Part shown: positions 24,638 through 33,941 of the stretch, piece after piece
Layout of the letters: every line of letters begins with the position of its first letter
Numbering within the stretch: position 1 is the stretch's first letter
NCBI GenBank assembly: GCA_001275005.1
Contig: JWZX01003199.1
Location: forward strand, 1-58,456
Length of the DNA: 58,456 bases
Reading direction: 5' to 3'
From: Chrysochromulina tobinii
Lineage: Eukaryota; Haptophyta; Prymnesiales; Chrysochromulinaceae
The notes under the pieces: generated by a model
Databases searched by the model: none
What the model was told of the DNA's origin: nothing
Seen by the model: the letters and a program-made list of their open reading frames with translations, nothing else
Made by a program: the position numbers and the translations under genes

Positions 24638-27133
24638 ATGGCCGTGCCCTTCATCCAGGTGGATCCGTCCTCCAAGCGGCTGGTGGTCACCGAAGAGGCG
24701 CGCGCTTACCTTAGCCAGGTCTCCGGCACCGTCGGCGTCGTCGCTGTCGCAGGGGTCTACCGCACGGGCAAGAGCTACATCCTCAACCAGCTGGCGGGCA
24801 CCACGGGCTCGGGATTCGGCGTGGGCAACAGCGTGCAGGCGAAGACCAAGGGCATCTGGCTCTGGGGTGCGCCGCTGCGCCTTGCGCCGACGCCGGGCGC
24901 GCCCCAGAACCTGCTGCTGCTCGACACCGAGGGCCTGCAGTCGATCGCCCAGACCGAGGGGCATGACGCCAAGATCTTTTGCCTCGCCATCCTGCTCGCG
25001 TCCGCGTTCGTGTACAACTCAGAGAAGGCCATCAACAACGCCGCGATCGACCAGCTCTCGCTCGTCGCGCAGCTCACGCAGCGCATCCGCGTGCACGCCG
25101 AGGGCGAGGCCGCCGCCGCCAGAGCTGGTGGCGCGGACGCGCTCGCGCAGTTCTTCCCGCGCTTCACGTGGCTGCTGCGCGACTTCCAGCTCGAGCTGCT
25201 CGACGGCGATGGCGCCGCCCTCACGCCCGACGCGTACCTTGAGTCGTGCCTGCAGCCAGCGAAGGGCACGTCCGCCGCCATCCAGGAGCAGAATGCGACC
25301 CGCGCGGCGATCCGGACCCTCTTTACCGAGCGCTCGTGCATCGCGTTGCCGCACCCAACGCTCGGGACAGCGCTGCCACCCTCGGCGCTCAAGGCCCTCG
25401 ACAAGACGCCGCTCAGCGCGCTCAACGCCGACTTCGTCTCCGGCGTGCAGCAGCTCAAGAGGCGGCTCTTTGAAGGGGCACGTCCTAAGTCTCTCGGCGC
25501 GGGCGGACCAGCGCTCACTGGCCGAACGCTGCTGCAGTTGGCGGGCTCGTACTGCGAGGCGATCAACGCGGGCGCGCTCCCGACGATCTCGACGGCCTGG
25601 TCCGCCGTCATCAACCTCGAGTGCCAGCGGGCGCTCGACGAAGCAGCGAGACTATACGTCGACGGCGCGAGCGCGGCGACGCGCTCGGCGGACGCGCTGC
25701 CGGACGAGGTGCGCTGGAACGCGGAGCACGTGCGGCTTCAGGAGGCCTCGGTGCGTCACTTCCGGAGCCTCGCAATGGGCAGCGGCCCCGAGGCCGACGC
25801 CAAGGAGGCCAAGCTGCTCGAGCTCATCGGCGCGGAGAAGGGCAAGGTCGATGCACTCCTGGGAGCTCGCTCGGAGGCGTTGTGTGAAAAGCTCGTCGCG
25901 TCCCTCCTCGACCGTTTTGGGCGATGCGCGCGCGAGGCGACGGCCGCCGCCGTCGCCGCCGCCGCCGCCAGCGTGGCAGCTCCTCCTGCGGCCCCTGCTG
26001 CTGCTGCCGCTGCCTCCCCAGCGCACGCACTGCCGGCGGCGCTCGCGCAACTCCTGGCCGAGTACGATCGCTCGGCTCATGGCCCCTCGAAGGAGGCGGG
26101 GCGCGCGGCGCTCCTCACGCGCGCGGCTCCGTTGATGGCCGATGCTCTCGCCGCCGCAGAGCGCGAGCAGGCGCGTGCCGCCGCGGCCGCACAGCAGGCG
26201 GCAGTTGCGGCACGAGCCGATGCGGCGACGGCGATGAGCCGAGCGGCGAAGGCGGAGGCGGCGGCGGCGACGCACGAGCGCGACTTACGCGCCGCGCGTG
26301 AGCAGCTCGAGAGCGAGAGGGCGCGAGCTCGAGAGCGAGATCGTGAGCTCGAGAGCGAGAGAGTCAAAGGAGCCGCCGCCGCCGCCGAGCTGCGCACTCT
26401 GAGCGCCACAGCGGCCAACAAGGAGGCGACTCTCGCTTCGCTGCGAGCGGAGCTCGAGCGCACGGCGAGCACTCACCATACGGCCTCGCAGCAGGCACAC
26501 GCGCAGGCGCAGCAAATGGAGTTGCAAAGGCAGGAGGTTGTGCGCTTGACATGGGAGCTCACGACGGCGCGTACTAACCTCGAAGCCGCCACACGGGCTG
26601 CAAGCACGCAGGACGTGCGCATCGCCCAGCTCGAGGCGGAGGTGCACCGGCTGAGCAGCCAGCGCGCCGCCAGCGCCGCCGACGTCGCTTCCCTCCAGGC
26701 TCAGCTCCACGCTCGCCCACAAGCCACAGCGCCACCGCCGAGCACATCACTGCCGCCGCCGCCCGCGCCGCCCCCGCCCGCCGCGTCCTCAAAAGAGACC
26801 GCGCCCGTGTCCGCGGGGCGGAAGCGAGGCAAGGCCGCCGAACCCGCGCCCGAACCCGCGCCGCCGCCCGCGCCGCCGCCCGCGCCGCCGCCCGCACCGC
26901 CCGATGCCGATGAGGTCCCCATGGGCATCGAGGACGAGTACGAGGGGGAGATCGAGGGGGAGAAGGGCGCGCCGCCGCCCAAGCGGCGCTCGAGCGTGCA
27001 GCCCGAGCAGCTGGCGGTGCCCGTGCTGCAGGCAAAGCTCAAGCTCAAGCTAGGCAATGAGTACAAGAAGATTGTGGGGGCGACCAAGAAGAAGCCCGAG
27101 CTCCTTGCACTGTACATGCAGTACTGCACTTGA
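24638..27133 (+). CDS. Guanylate-binding-protein-like large GTPase, 831 aa
   Basis: The ATG at 24638 sits in an excellent context (cccgccATGG). The N-terminal GTPase domain is of the GBP/atlastin type: P-loop GVYRTGKS near residue 40, switch region with KTKGIWLW, G3 LLLLDTEG near 85-95, and the RD guanine motif in WLLRDFQLELLD. A helical middle follows, then a long alanine- and arginine-rich coiled coil (about residues 490-700). Next comes a proline-rich stretch, and finally a short basic helix ending KKKPELLALYMQYCT that may be SAP-like. GBPs assemble on membranes using GTP; in animals many act in cell-autonomous immunity, while others shape membranes. The role here is unknown. No introns or isoprenylation CaaX box are seen. 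It is divergently paired with XPA. Confidence 0.88.
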   Translation: MAVPFIQVDPSSKRLVVTEEARAYLSQVSGTVGVVAVAGVYRTGKSYILNQLAGTTGSGFGVGNSVQAKTKGIWLWGAPLRLAPTPGAPQNLLLLDTEGLQSIAQTEGHDAKIFCLAILLASAFVYNSEKAINNAAIDQLSLVAQLTQRIRVHAEGEAAAARAGGADALAQFFPRFTWLLRDFQLELLDGDGAALTPDAYLESCLQPAKGTSAAIQEQNATRAAIRTLFTERSCIALPHPTLGTALPPSALKALDKTPLSALNADFVSGVQQLKRRLFEGARPKSLGAGGPALTGRTLLQLAGSYCEAINAGALPTISTAWSAVINLECQRALDEAARLYVDGASAATRSADALPDEVRWNAEHVRLQEASVRHFRSLAMGSGPEADAKEAKLLELIGAEKGKVDALLGARSEALCEKLVASLLDRFGRCAREATAAAVAAAAASVAAPPAAPAAAAAASPAHALPAALAQLLAEYDRSAHGPSKEAGRAALLTRAAPLMADALAAAEREQARAAAAAQQAAVAARADAATAMSRAAKAEAAAATHERDLRAAREQLESERARARERDRELESERVKGAAAAAELRTLSATAANKEATLASLRAELERTASTHHTASQQAHAQAQQMELQRQEVVRLTWELTTARTNLEAATRAASTQDVRIAQLEAEVHRLSSQRAASAADVASLQAQLHARPQATAPPPSTSLPPPPAPPPPAASSKETAPVSAGRKRGKAAEPAPEPAPPPAPPPAPPPAPPDADEVPMGIEDEYEGEIEGEKGAPPPKRRSSVQPEQLAVPVLQAKLKLKLGNEYKKIVGATKKKPELLALYMQYCT

Positions 27134-27140
27134 GAGCCGG

Positions 27141-27300
27141 GAGGCGCACGAGGGGACCTTCACAGCGCCGTATTGAGCACCCTCGGTGAGGCGCACGAGG
27201 GGACCTTTACAGCGCCGTATTGGTCACCCACCGGGAGGCGCACGAGGGGACCTTCACAGCGCCGTATTGGTCACCCACCGGGAGGCGCACGAGGGCGTCG
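27141..27300. repeat. 47-bp minisatellite downstream of the GBP-like gene
   Basis: Units start at 27141, 27188, 27235 and 27282, each beginning gaggcgcacgagggg and spaced exactly 47 bases apart. The last is truncated. The array begins eight bases after the GBP stop codon. Confidence 0.9.
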
Positions 27301-27303
27301 ACG

Positions 27304-27530
27304 GCCCAATGGCCCATTTGGTTCGGGTGACGAAGCCCAATGGCCCACGCTTGGTTCGGGTGACGAAGCCCTGTGGCCCACGTTTGGTTCGGGTGACGAA
27401 GCCCAATGGCCCGCGCTTGGTTCGGGTGACGACGCCCTGTGGCCCACGCTGGGTTGGGTGACGAAGCCCTGTGGCCCACGCTGGGTTGGGTGACGAAGCC
27501 CTGTGGCCCACGTTGGGTTCGGGTGCGATG
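27304..27530. repeat. 32-33-bp minisatellite
   Basis: Units beginning gggtgacgaagccc start at 27325, 27358, 27391, 27424, 27456 and 27488. Spacing is 33 then 32 bases, with a partial unit at each end. Because most units are 33 bases, several frames stay open on both strands, but the translations have no protein character. Confidence 0.9.
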
Positions 27531-27919
27531 GCTGCGGCCAGGATGCGAAGTGGAAGCACGGATTAGGTGATTGGGACTGCTCTGACCATGGAACTGAATG
27601 CTGAATGTCTGAATCAGGCAGGCACTGAGAGCTGAAGATCTGCATGGATCTGGTCAAGATGTACCGTACTCGTGATTGTCTCATGGATGGTCTCTACATT
27701 TCTGTCCGGTCGCCAGTGTACGCACGCATGCTTGTGTTTGACAACTTCAGGTCGGCACGTGCCATGTGGGTTCTTTTGAGGCGTCCGAACCACCAAACTT
27801 AAAGATTAGAAACGACAGCGGGCGCCCCCTGGCCAAAGTTGTGTCCCAAAACCCGTGCGACGGCCATTTCTCTTTTAGCTGAGGCCTGCGCGGTACGCGC
27901 ACGTCACTGAGCGGCTCCG
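27531..27919. other. Upstream region of the STPGR gene
   Basis: Roughly 390 bases between the minisatellite and the STPGR start. I see no motif or exon that I can support. Confidence 0.4.
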
Positions 27920-29467
27920 ATGCCCGGGAAGGCCGACGCACCGGCTGCTGCCGAGTCAGCCAAGCCCTCTGGGCCGCAAGCTCGGGCAGAGCTTCATGCT
28001 GCTAGGAAAGCTGCGAAGGCGCTGCGCATGGCCAAGTCGCCCGGTCCGGGCGCCTACTCCCCTGCAAATGCTAGCACCCTCAAGGCGACGGGGAAGCCGA
28101 CGTCGTCGTTCACAAGCAAGACCAAACGCTTGGTCGAAAGCTTGGGCGCGTCGGCAGCCGGCGACCCCGGCTCGTACGACCCCTATACGCTGAAGGACCT
28201 GGCATCGACCTCGAAGAAGTCGTTCGCCAAATCGTTCCGCTCGGGCTCGGGCGGCTTTGGCACGCGCGACAAGCGCGAGTTGCAGATTCAGCTTACGGGC
28301 GAAAACACGCCCGGGGCGGGCGCTTACAATGGAGGCGATATGATGCGCAACGGGATGAAGGGGGCGCTCTCAGCCATGGACACAGGCGAGAAGATGCCCT
28401 CGTCAGCCTTCAAGTCGAAGTCGAAGAAGGACGTCTCGTACCACGATGAAAAGGTGCCCGGCGCAGGCGCTTACTCGCCCGCGTGGTCCGCAATCGAGCC
28501 CGTGGCCCACAACCCAGCGAACGGGATGAAGGCCAAGGGCCAGCGGTTTGAGAAGATCAAACAGGTGACGGGTGACATGGTGGGTCCTGGCGCGTACGAG
28601 TCCCATCACGAGCGTTCGCTCGCGTCGGACCTGAAGAAGTCGGTGTCGATGGCGAGCCGCGCCAACCCCGGGTTCGGCTGCCTCATGCCCGCGCACGAGC
28701 TGCCCTTCCTCGATGACGTGCAGGACGCACAGGACATGCCCGGTCCGGGAGCGTACGAGTCGAATAAGTCGACGCTCAACTCACGCCCAGGCAGCGGCCA
28801 CGCGTCCGCGTTCAAGTCGCAGACGAAGCGGATGGTGGAAGGGCTGGGCGCCGCAGCGACGGGCGACCCTGGCTCGTACGACCCGTACACCAACATGGAG
28901 CTCGCCAAGACCTCCAAAAAGAGCTTCGGGCGCTCGAACCTGGCTGGCATGGGCGACTTCGGCACACGCGACAAGCGTGAGCTGCGCCTCGAGGTCATGG
29001 GTGAGAAGACCCCTGGGCCGGGCGCGTACAATGGCGACTTGATGATGAAGAACGGCATGAAGGCCAACCTATCCGCCTTCGACTCGAGCGAAAAGTACCC
29101 CTCGTCAGCCTTCCAGTCCAAGTCGAAGAAGGACGTCTCGTACCACGATGAAAAGGTGCCCGGCCCCGGCCAGTACGCACCCAAGTTCGACGTGATCCAG
29201 CCGAAGCTCTCGCAGAACCCGGCGCACAGTATGAAGGCGAAAGGCAACCGGTTCAAAAAGAACGATGCGTTCGAGCGCGCGCAGGCGTCTGAGCCGGGCC
29301 CTGGCGCGTACGAGACAGAGATCCTGCGCACGGGCGGCCGCAGCGCGCTCTCGGCGTACGACACGGGCGAGATGATGCCATCGGCCGCCTTCGCGTCGGA
29401 CACTATCCGCGCCATGCCTTGGCCCGATGCAGGCACGGGCAAGGTTGCGGCCGCGGCCGCCAGCTAA
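27920..29467 (+). CDS. Sperm-tail PG-rich (STPGR/SHIPPO) repeat protein, 515 aa
   Basis: The ATG at 27920 opens a single-exon frame. The hallmark is the repeated PGPGAY-type motif: SPGPGAY, TPGAGAY, VPGAGAY, VGPGAY, MPGPGAY, TPGPGAY, VPGPGQY and EPGPGAY, plus two GDPGSYDPYT variants. STPGR proteins are microtubule-associated; many are inner proteins or surface components of ciliary and flagellar doublets. The protein is built from a large internal duplication of about 250 residues. The block from SFTSKTKRLVESLGASAAGD to the KSKSKKDVSYHDEKVPG region recurs as AFKSQTKRMVEGLGAAATGD to the second KSKSKKDVSYHDEKVPG, with the order of motifs kept. It is basic and shows no membrane segments. Single-exon structure contrasts with the repeat-laden genes that follow. 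Confidence 0.9.
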   Translation: MPGKADAPAAAESAKPSGPQARAELHAARKAAKALRMAKSPGPGAYSPANASTLKATGKPTSSFTSKTKRLVESLGASAAGDPGSYDPYTLKDLASTSKKSFAKSFRSGSGGFGTRDKRELQIQLTGENTPGAGAYNGGDMMRNGMKGALSAMDTGEKMPSSAFKSKSKKDVSYHDEKVPGAGAYSPAWSAIEPVAHNPANGMKAKGQRFEKIKQVTGDMVGPGAYESHHERSLASDLKKSVSMASRANPGFGCLMPAHELPFLDDVQDAQDMPGPGAYESNKSTLNSRPGSGHASAFKSQTKRMVEGLGAAATGDPGSYDPYTNMELAKTSKKSFGRSNLAGMGDFGTRDKRELRLEVMGEKTPGPGAYNGDLMMKNGMKANLSAFDSSEKYPSSAFQSKSKKDVSYHDEKVPGPGQYAPKFDVIQPKLSQNPAHSMKAKGNRFKKNDAFERAQASEPGPGAYETEILRTGGRSALSAYDTGEMMPSAAFASDTIRAMPWPDAGTGKVAAAAAS

Positions 29468-30070
29468 GCCAGCTCGCAATCGAGAGGCCTCCCATGAGCG
29501 ATAGGGACATAGGGTCAGAGGAATGGCGTGTGGACTGTCTCTTTGTGTGCGCGGGTTCCGATGAGGGCGTGCCCGTGCGCATCATGCTGTGGGGGAATGC
29601 GTGTGTCGTGCGGCATGCCCTAGTGCGGGATGTGCAAGTGGCGTTTTAGGGTGTCTCGACCGTGCAATTTGTCGTAAAACGCGCGGTCGTCCCGACACAC
29701 GCTACGGCGTACGCGCGGTCCGGCCGGGGGCGCTACATGCTCTTAAGCACACGACCGCACTCCGCACGCGGCATTCGTCTCTTTTCTGATTTCATTGCCC
29801 CTGTGGCCTGTGGGCGCGCGATTCACATCGCATGACTATGGCGCAGTTGCACATCCCTCACGTCATCGCTCATGTCCGGGACAATCGCATTGCGTTCGAT
29901 GCATCTGGATGAATCTGTGACGGCCTGTAGCTAATGTTGATATGTTCCGCCTTCATGCCACACGCACTGCGGTTCGGTCAGCCCTCATCGCATGTGCCGC
30001 TCCTAGATCGCACTTCGCGCCTTCGGTTCAAAGCCTAGAGGTCCCTGTGCTGTCGTGAACACTTATGGAT
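29468..30070. other. Convergent intergenic region
   Basis: About 600 bases between the ends of the STPGR and ankyrin/U-box genes. Short open frames here have no family resemblance. Nothing further is visible. Confidence 0.4.
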
Positions 30071-31155
30071 CTAGGCTCGAAGTGAAGGCCGACCAGCGCG
30101 GTGGCCCTTGATGGCGCCCTCGAGCTCCTTCGCCACCGCGGCGCGCACCTCCTTGTTGGGTGTGAGCCGCTTCGAATCGAGATGCAGGCCCGTGAGAGGT
30201 GACGTGTCGTGCCGCTCGAGCCATTGGGTGATCGCGTACCTGATGAGGGAGGCAATCAAGAGGTCATCAGTGGTCATCATCAGTGCCGCTCGAGCCCTTG
30301 GGTGATCGCGTACCGTTCGTAGACGTGATGGTCGCACGTCGTGACTGGGTCGACGAGCAACGCGTGAGTGATCGGGCACAGCAGCGAGGGAGACAGCTCC
30401 GGAAGCAGCGACTCGAGCATCCCTTCCATCCCTTCCGACCCTTGCGAGGCGGATTCGTCAGTTTCGTCAAGCTCGTCCTCATCGCCGTCGTCCGAGGAGC
30501 TTTCGCAACGGCTGCACGCGTTCAGCAGGAGCCTGAGACGGCGCTCGTACTCCTCCTTGGTGACGGCGAGCGCGGGGCCACCCGGCAGGCACGCGCGCAG
30601 CTCCTCAGTCGAGGCGAGGTCCCGCGGCAACGCCCCGTCACGTGTCCGCAAGTCGGGGTTGGAGCCTCGCGCGACGAGCAGCTTTACGACGGCGAGATGC
30701 GGCGCGACGCGACCGCGCCTGGGGGTGGCCGAGTCGCGGCACGCGTAGTGGAGCGGGGTGTACTGCTCGATGCCGCGTGCGTCGATATCGGCGTGATGGT
30801 CGAGCAAGAGCTTGACCACCTCGAGATGCGCTGCGCTGGCCGCGAGGTGCAGGGCGGTGTTCTTACCCTTGTTGACGGCCTTGATCAGGCTCGGCTCGCA
30901 GCGCAGGAGCATGACGCACGCCTCCAAATGGCCACGCACAGCCGCGTGGTGCAAAGGCGTGTCCATGTATGCATCCTGCGCTTCCAAAGGGCTGAGCACG
31001 AAGAGTGACTTCTTCAAGCGAACCAAGTCGCCGTCCTTAGCCGCAAGAATCATGTAGCGCGTATCACAGGATGACACGCCCGCGTAGCGGCGGGCCTTCT
31101 GCTCATCTTCAGGCGAGCTCAGCCGCGCGGCGCGCGAGCCGAGAGAGGCTCCCAT
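30071..31155 (-). CDS. Ankyrin-repeat U-box protein, probable E3 ubiquitin ligase, 336 aa
   Basis: Exon 1 is 31155-30314 and exon 2 is 30239-30071, joined in phase 2. The first ATG gives MGASLGSRAARLSS. Ankyrin repeats are clear at DTPLHHAAVRGHLEACVMLL, NTALHLAASAAHLEVVKLLL and YTPLHYACRDS ... HLAVVKLLVARG. After an acidic serine-rich linker comes a C-terminal U-box: LLCPIT.ALLVDPVTTCDHHVYER, completed only after splicing by YAITQWLERHDTSPLTG and the usual PN pair (LTPNKEV). U-boxes bind E2 enzymes and make the protein a likely ubiquitin ligase, with the ankyrins choosing the substrate. Unspliced, exon 1 reads through into a stop within the U-box, so the intron is needed. Substrate is unknown. 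Confidence 0.88.
30240..30313 (-). repeat. U-box intron bounded by a ~32-base exon duplication
   Basis: The 74-base intron starts GTACGCGATCACCC and ends CCTCCCTCATCAG. The bases after the donor are a copy, with one mismatch (codon GGG versus TGG), of the first bases of exon 2. Copy spacing is 74, the intron length. Between them lie three decamer-like units. The mismatch turns the conserved tryptophan of the U-box into glycine in the intronic copy, so that copy is the decayed one. Confidence 0.88.
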
Positions 31156-31726
31156 TTCTGTCCCCTCTACGATGTTCTTTCCCTCGGCGACCAGGACGCG
31201 CGCGGGAGGAGACGATGGTCGCAAAAATAGGACGCGCGAGGATGAATGAGTGCAAAATTAGAAAATTAAACCTGTGTGATGCCAGAAGCAAGCAAGAACT
31301 TTGAACACGGTTCGTGTCACTGAGGACCGCCGCCGCCGCGTCGCGGACGCGAATGCTGTCCATGGCTTGCCATGTTAGCGCTGCGCGAGCGTCCGAGCAC
31401 TATTCATATCTAAGCTAAGATAGAAAAATACCATAAGTCATGCCATAAGTAGAGGTGTGGCAGTTAGTGGCACCAGGTCGTGTGGAACGAGTCCTGAGAG
31501 CATTGCTGCGATGAGGCCGAGACTGCAGACAAAACATGCAAAACTATCACCACGACCGCGACGACCATGCCGAGCACACCGCCGACGACGCATGCACCCT
31601 CACTCACAAGGCGGTTCACGGCGCGCGCCCGTCCGTGCGGTTCTCGTTCTGGTGTAAGGTGAGTGAGGTGAGTAGGTGGTGAGGTCTGCAGCCGTCAGCG
31701 GCAATACCGTGTAGTGTCCGCGGCGT
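31156..31726. other. Intergenic region
   Basis: This lies upstream of the ankyrin/U-box gene and contains several hundred bases with an AT-rich patch near 31245-31275 and 31395-31450. I see no supported gene or motif. Confidence 0.4.
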
Positions 31727-33810
31727 TCATGGTCCGGATGTTCCGGTGCTCGTGCTCGGCGCGGGCGCCGCATGAACGCGCACGACCTTGACGCCGGCTG
31801 CAATGAGAGACCTTTGTAGCTCGGCGATCCGCCGCTCGGCATCCTCTCGGACCAGAGCCGCGCCCGCCTCGGCCTCCTTCGCGATTCGATCAGCCGCTTG
31901 CATCCCCCGATCGAGCTCGAGCTCCGCGCGTGAGGCCACCTGATGATGGAGGCAATTCGTGGTCATCAGAGGCTCAATCAGAGGCTCAATCAGAGGCAGT
32001 GAGAGCTCGCATCCCCAGATCGAGGTTCGAGCTCAAGCTCCGCTCGATGATGGTGGCCATCCGATAGCCATCCGATGTGATGAGGCAGGCAATCAAAGGC
32101 AATCAGCCAGCTAACAGCCACAGCAATCAGTGAGTCACTCAGGTCGGGCTCGAGACGGCGCGCGTTGATGAGGCAGGCAATCAACCAGGAACCAGCAATC
32201 AGAGGCACTCAGGTCGGGCTCGAGACGGCGCTCATGAGGGAGTACTACGCGGGAGGCGCGCCACCTGCTGCAGCAAGAGCTGCTGCTGGTCGAGCTGCGC
32301 TTGCATACTCACGCGCGCCGTCTCTAGCTGCTCGTCGAGCTCTTCTTGCATGCGCGTGCGCGCCGTCTCGAGCGCCCGCTGCAGCGCTTCGCGCTCCACC
32401 TCCAGCCGCGCCTCAAAGCTCGCGGTGAGCGTCGCCGTCACCTCCGCGGTCACCTCCGCGGTCACCGTCTCACGCGCCTCCTTCCAAGCGTGCACTGTCG
32501 CTTGCTGCCAGGCTTCCGCCTTCGCCGCGATGACTGCCTTGCTGACCATCTCGTCCTCGTGCCGCTGCCTCGCGACCTGACGCGCCTCCGCCTCGGCGTG
32601 CTCACGTTGCTGAAGGGCCTCGTCGGCCTTCTGTGCGGCACGCTGCGCGAGCTTCGCCTGCTCGGCCAGCCGGCTGACTGCCGCCTTGGCCGCCGCTGAC
32701 TCCGCCGCAGCCCTGCCCGTCGCCTCCATCGCCTCGTCCACGGCCTGGGAAGCCGAGCGCCTGGCGGCGGCGATAGCAGCCACAGCTTCCGTCTCGGTGG
32801 CCGCGAGCTCAGCCCGAAGCGCACCACACAGCGCGTCTCGCTCGGCCAAAGCGCGCTTCAGTGCGTCAGCGAGCTTCGCGGCCGCGGCGGCCTCGTTGGC
32901 CGCCATTGACTCCTTGAGCATACCTGATGAGGATGTAATGAGGATGGCCATCAGAAAACACATCGGAGGTCATCGCTCATCGGAGGTCATCGGAGGTTAT
33001 CGTAGGTCATTAGAGGCCATCAGTAGGCCATCAGAGGGCTCCTTGAGCAGAGCAGCTACAGAGCAGCCTACTCGTGCTCTCCTGCAACAGTCTCCGACTG
33101 CTCACGAGCATCGCATTCGTATCCTCGAGCTCGTGCTTGGCTTTCGTCTGGAAGCTCCGCGCGCGCTCCTCGGCAATGGAGAGGCTGCCCTCAAGCTCGG
33201 AGAGAGCGCGCGAATAGCTGGCGCGCTCGATGGCGCCGCGCTCGCTCTCCGCGCCTTTGGCCGTTAGCAGCCGCTCGAGCACACGTCGACTGTTGCCCAG
33301 TGGGAAGTCGGGCGCGAGCAACTTGCCGCCGTTGTCGAGCAAGCAGCTCAGGATTTCGGAGGAGAGCGCGGCGTTGCTCGTCTGAGCCTTGACGCCGTGT
33401 CGCAGGAGATGGCACGCTGCGTCTCGCGCGCCACCCTGCGCCAGGTCCCTACCTATCACCAAGAAGATGGTCGCGAGCTCTTCGGCGAGGTGCGCCGTCT
33501 CCGTCTGGAACTGCTGCTGGTTCGACATTTCTGCGGACGCTCGTGAGGCGGCGTCAAGATTTCGTCCGTCTGCTGAGCTCATGCTGCTGCTGTTACCCTC
33601 TCGACCAGACGTCGTGACGGCCAACCCCCACCCTGTTGGCTGAAGGCCCGCCAAGCCCAAGGGACCCAGAGTCTTGCTGTGCGGGCCAAGGCGGTCAGCG
33701 TTGAAGACCTCCACCGAGGATGACGACTTCATGACGCGCTTACCCACTTCCTTGAAGCGCAGCACCGCGGGATCAAGTGTCGCCCGCGGTGTCAATTGTC
33801 CCAAGGGCAT
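31727..33810 (-). CDS. Alanine-rich coiled-coil protein, 540 aa, three exons
   Basis: Exons are 33810-33060, 32923-32265 and 31939-31727, in phases 1 and 0. The sum is 541 codons. The N-terminal part has a helical domain with ELATIFLVIGRDLAQGGARD and ILSCLLDNGGKLLAPDFPLG. The rest is a long coiled coil rich in Ala, Glu, Arg and Gln, with blocks such as AEVTAEVTATLTASFEARLE and QQQLLLQQ. The tail ends APAPSTSTGTSGP. No catalytic motif, signal peptide or membrane segment is visible, so a structural or scaffolding role is the only reasonable inference. Both introns are repeat-bearing. Splicing joins CTG CTC T to GT ATG and CAG to GTG without disturbing the heptad-like pattern. Confidence 0.75.
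31940..32264 (-). repeat. Repeat-bearing intron 2 of the coiled-coil gene
   Basis: Donor GTGGCGCGCC, acceptor CCTCCATCATCAG, 325 bases. It contains diverged copies of the start of exon 3 (near 32006-32050, matching 31897-31935) and a 26-base direct repeat, cactcaggtcgggctcgagacggcgc (first 20 bases shown by its start), at about 32134 and 32208. Decamers such as CTGATTGCC fill the rest. Confidence 0.75.
32924..33059 (-). repeat. Repeat-bearing intron 1 of the coiled-coil gene
   Basis: Donor GTAGCTGCTC, acceptor CATCCTCATCAG, 136 bases. The 11-base word TGCTCAAGGAG occurs just after the donor and just after the acceptor. The body reads CTGATGGCCT, CTAATGACCT, CCGATGACCT and similar units. Confidence 0.78.
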
Positions 33811-33941
33811 GCTTGTCCCTGAAGACTGGTGCTCTCGAGAAAACCGCCATCACTTTTTGCGAATGCCGACGTTGCGGAGCATGCATGCACCGGCCGCACG
33901 TCACGTTGTCCAAATTAACTGAAAACTTTGGTGCGACTAAC

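Noticed and set aside
24474-26135. Second plus-strand frame of 553 codons in the GBP gene
   Set aside because: It overlaps the GTPase frame, is almost all Arg/Ser/Pro, and is a GC-rich shadow.
27173-27684. Several open frames through the minisatellites
   Set aside because: They stay open only because the unit is a multiple of three or lacks stops; there is no start context or family.
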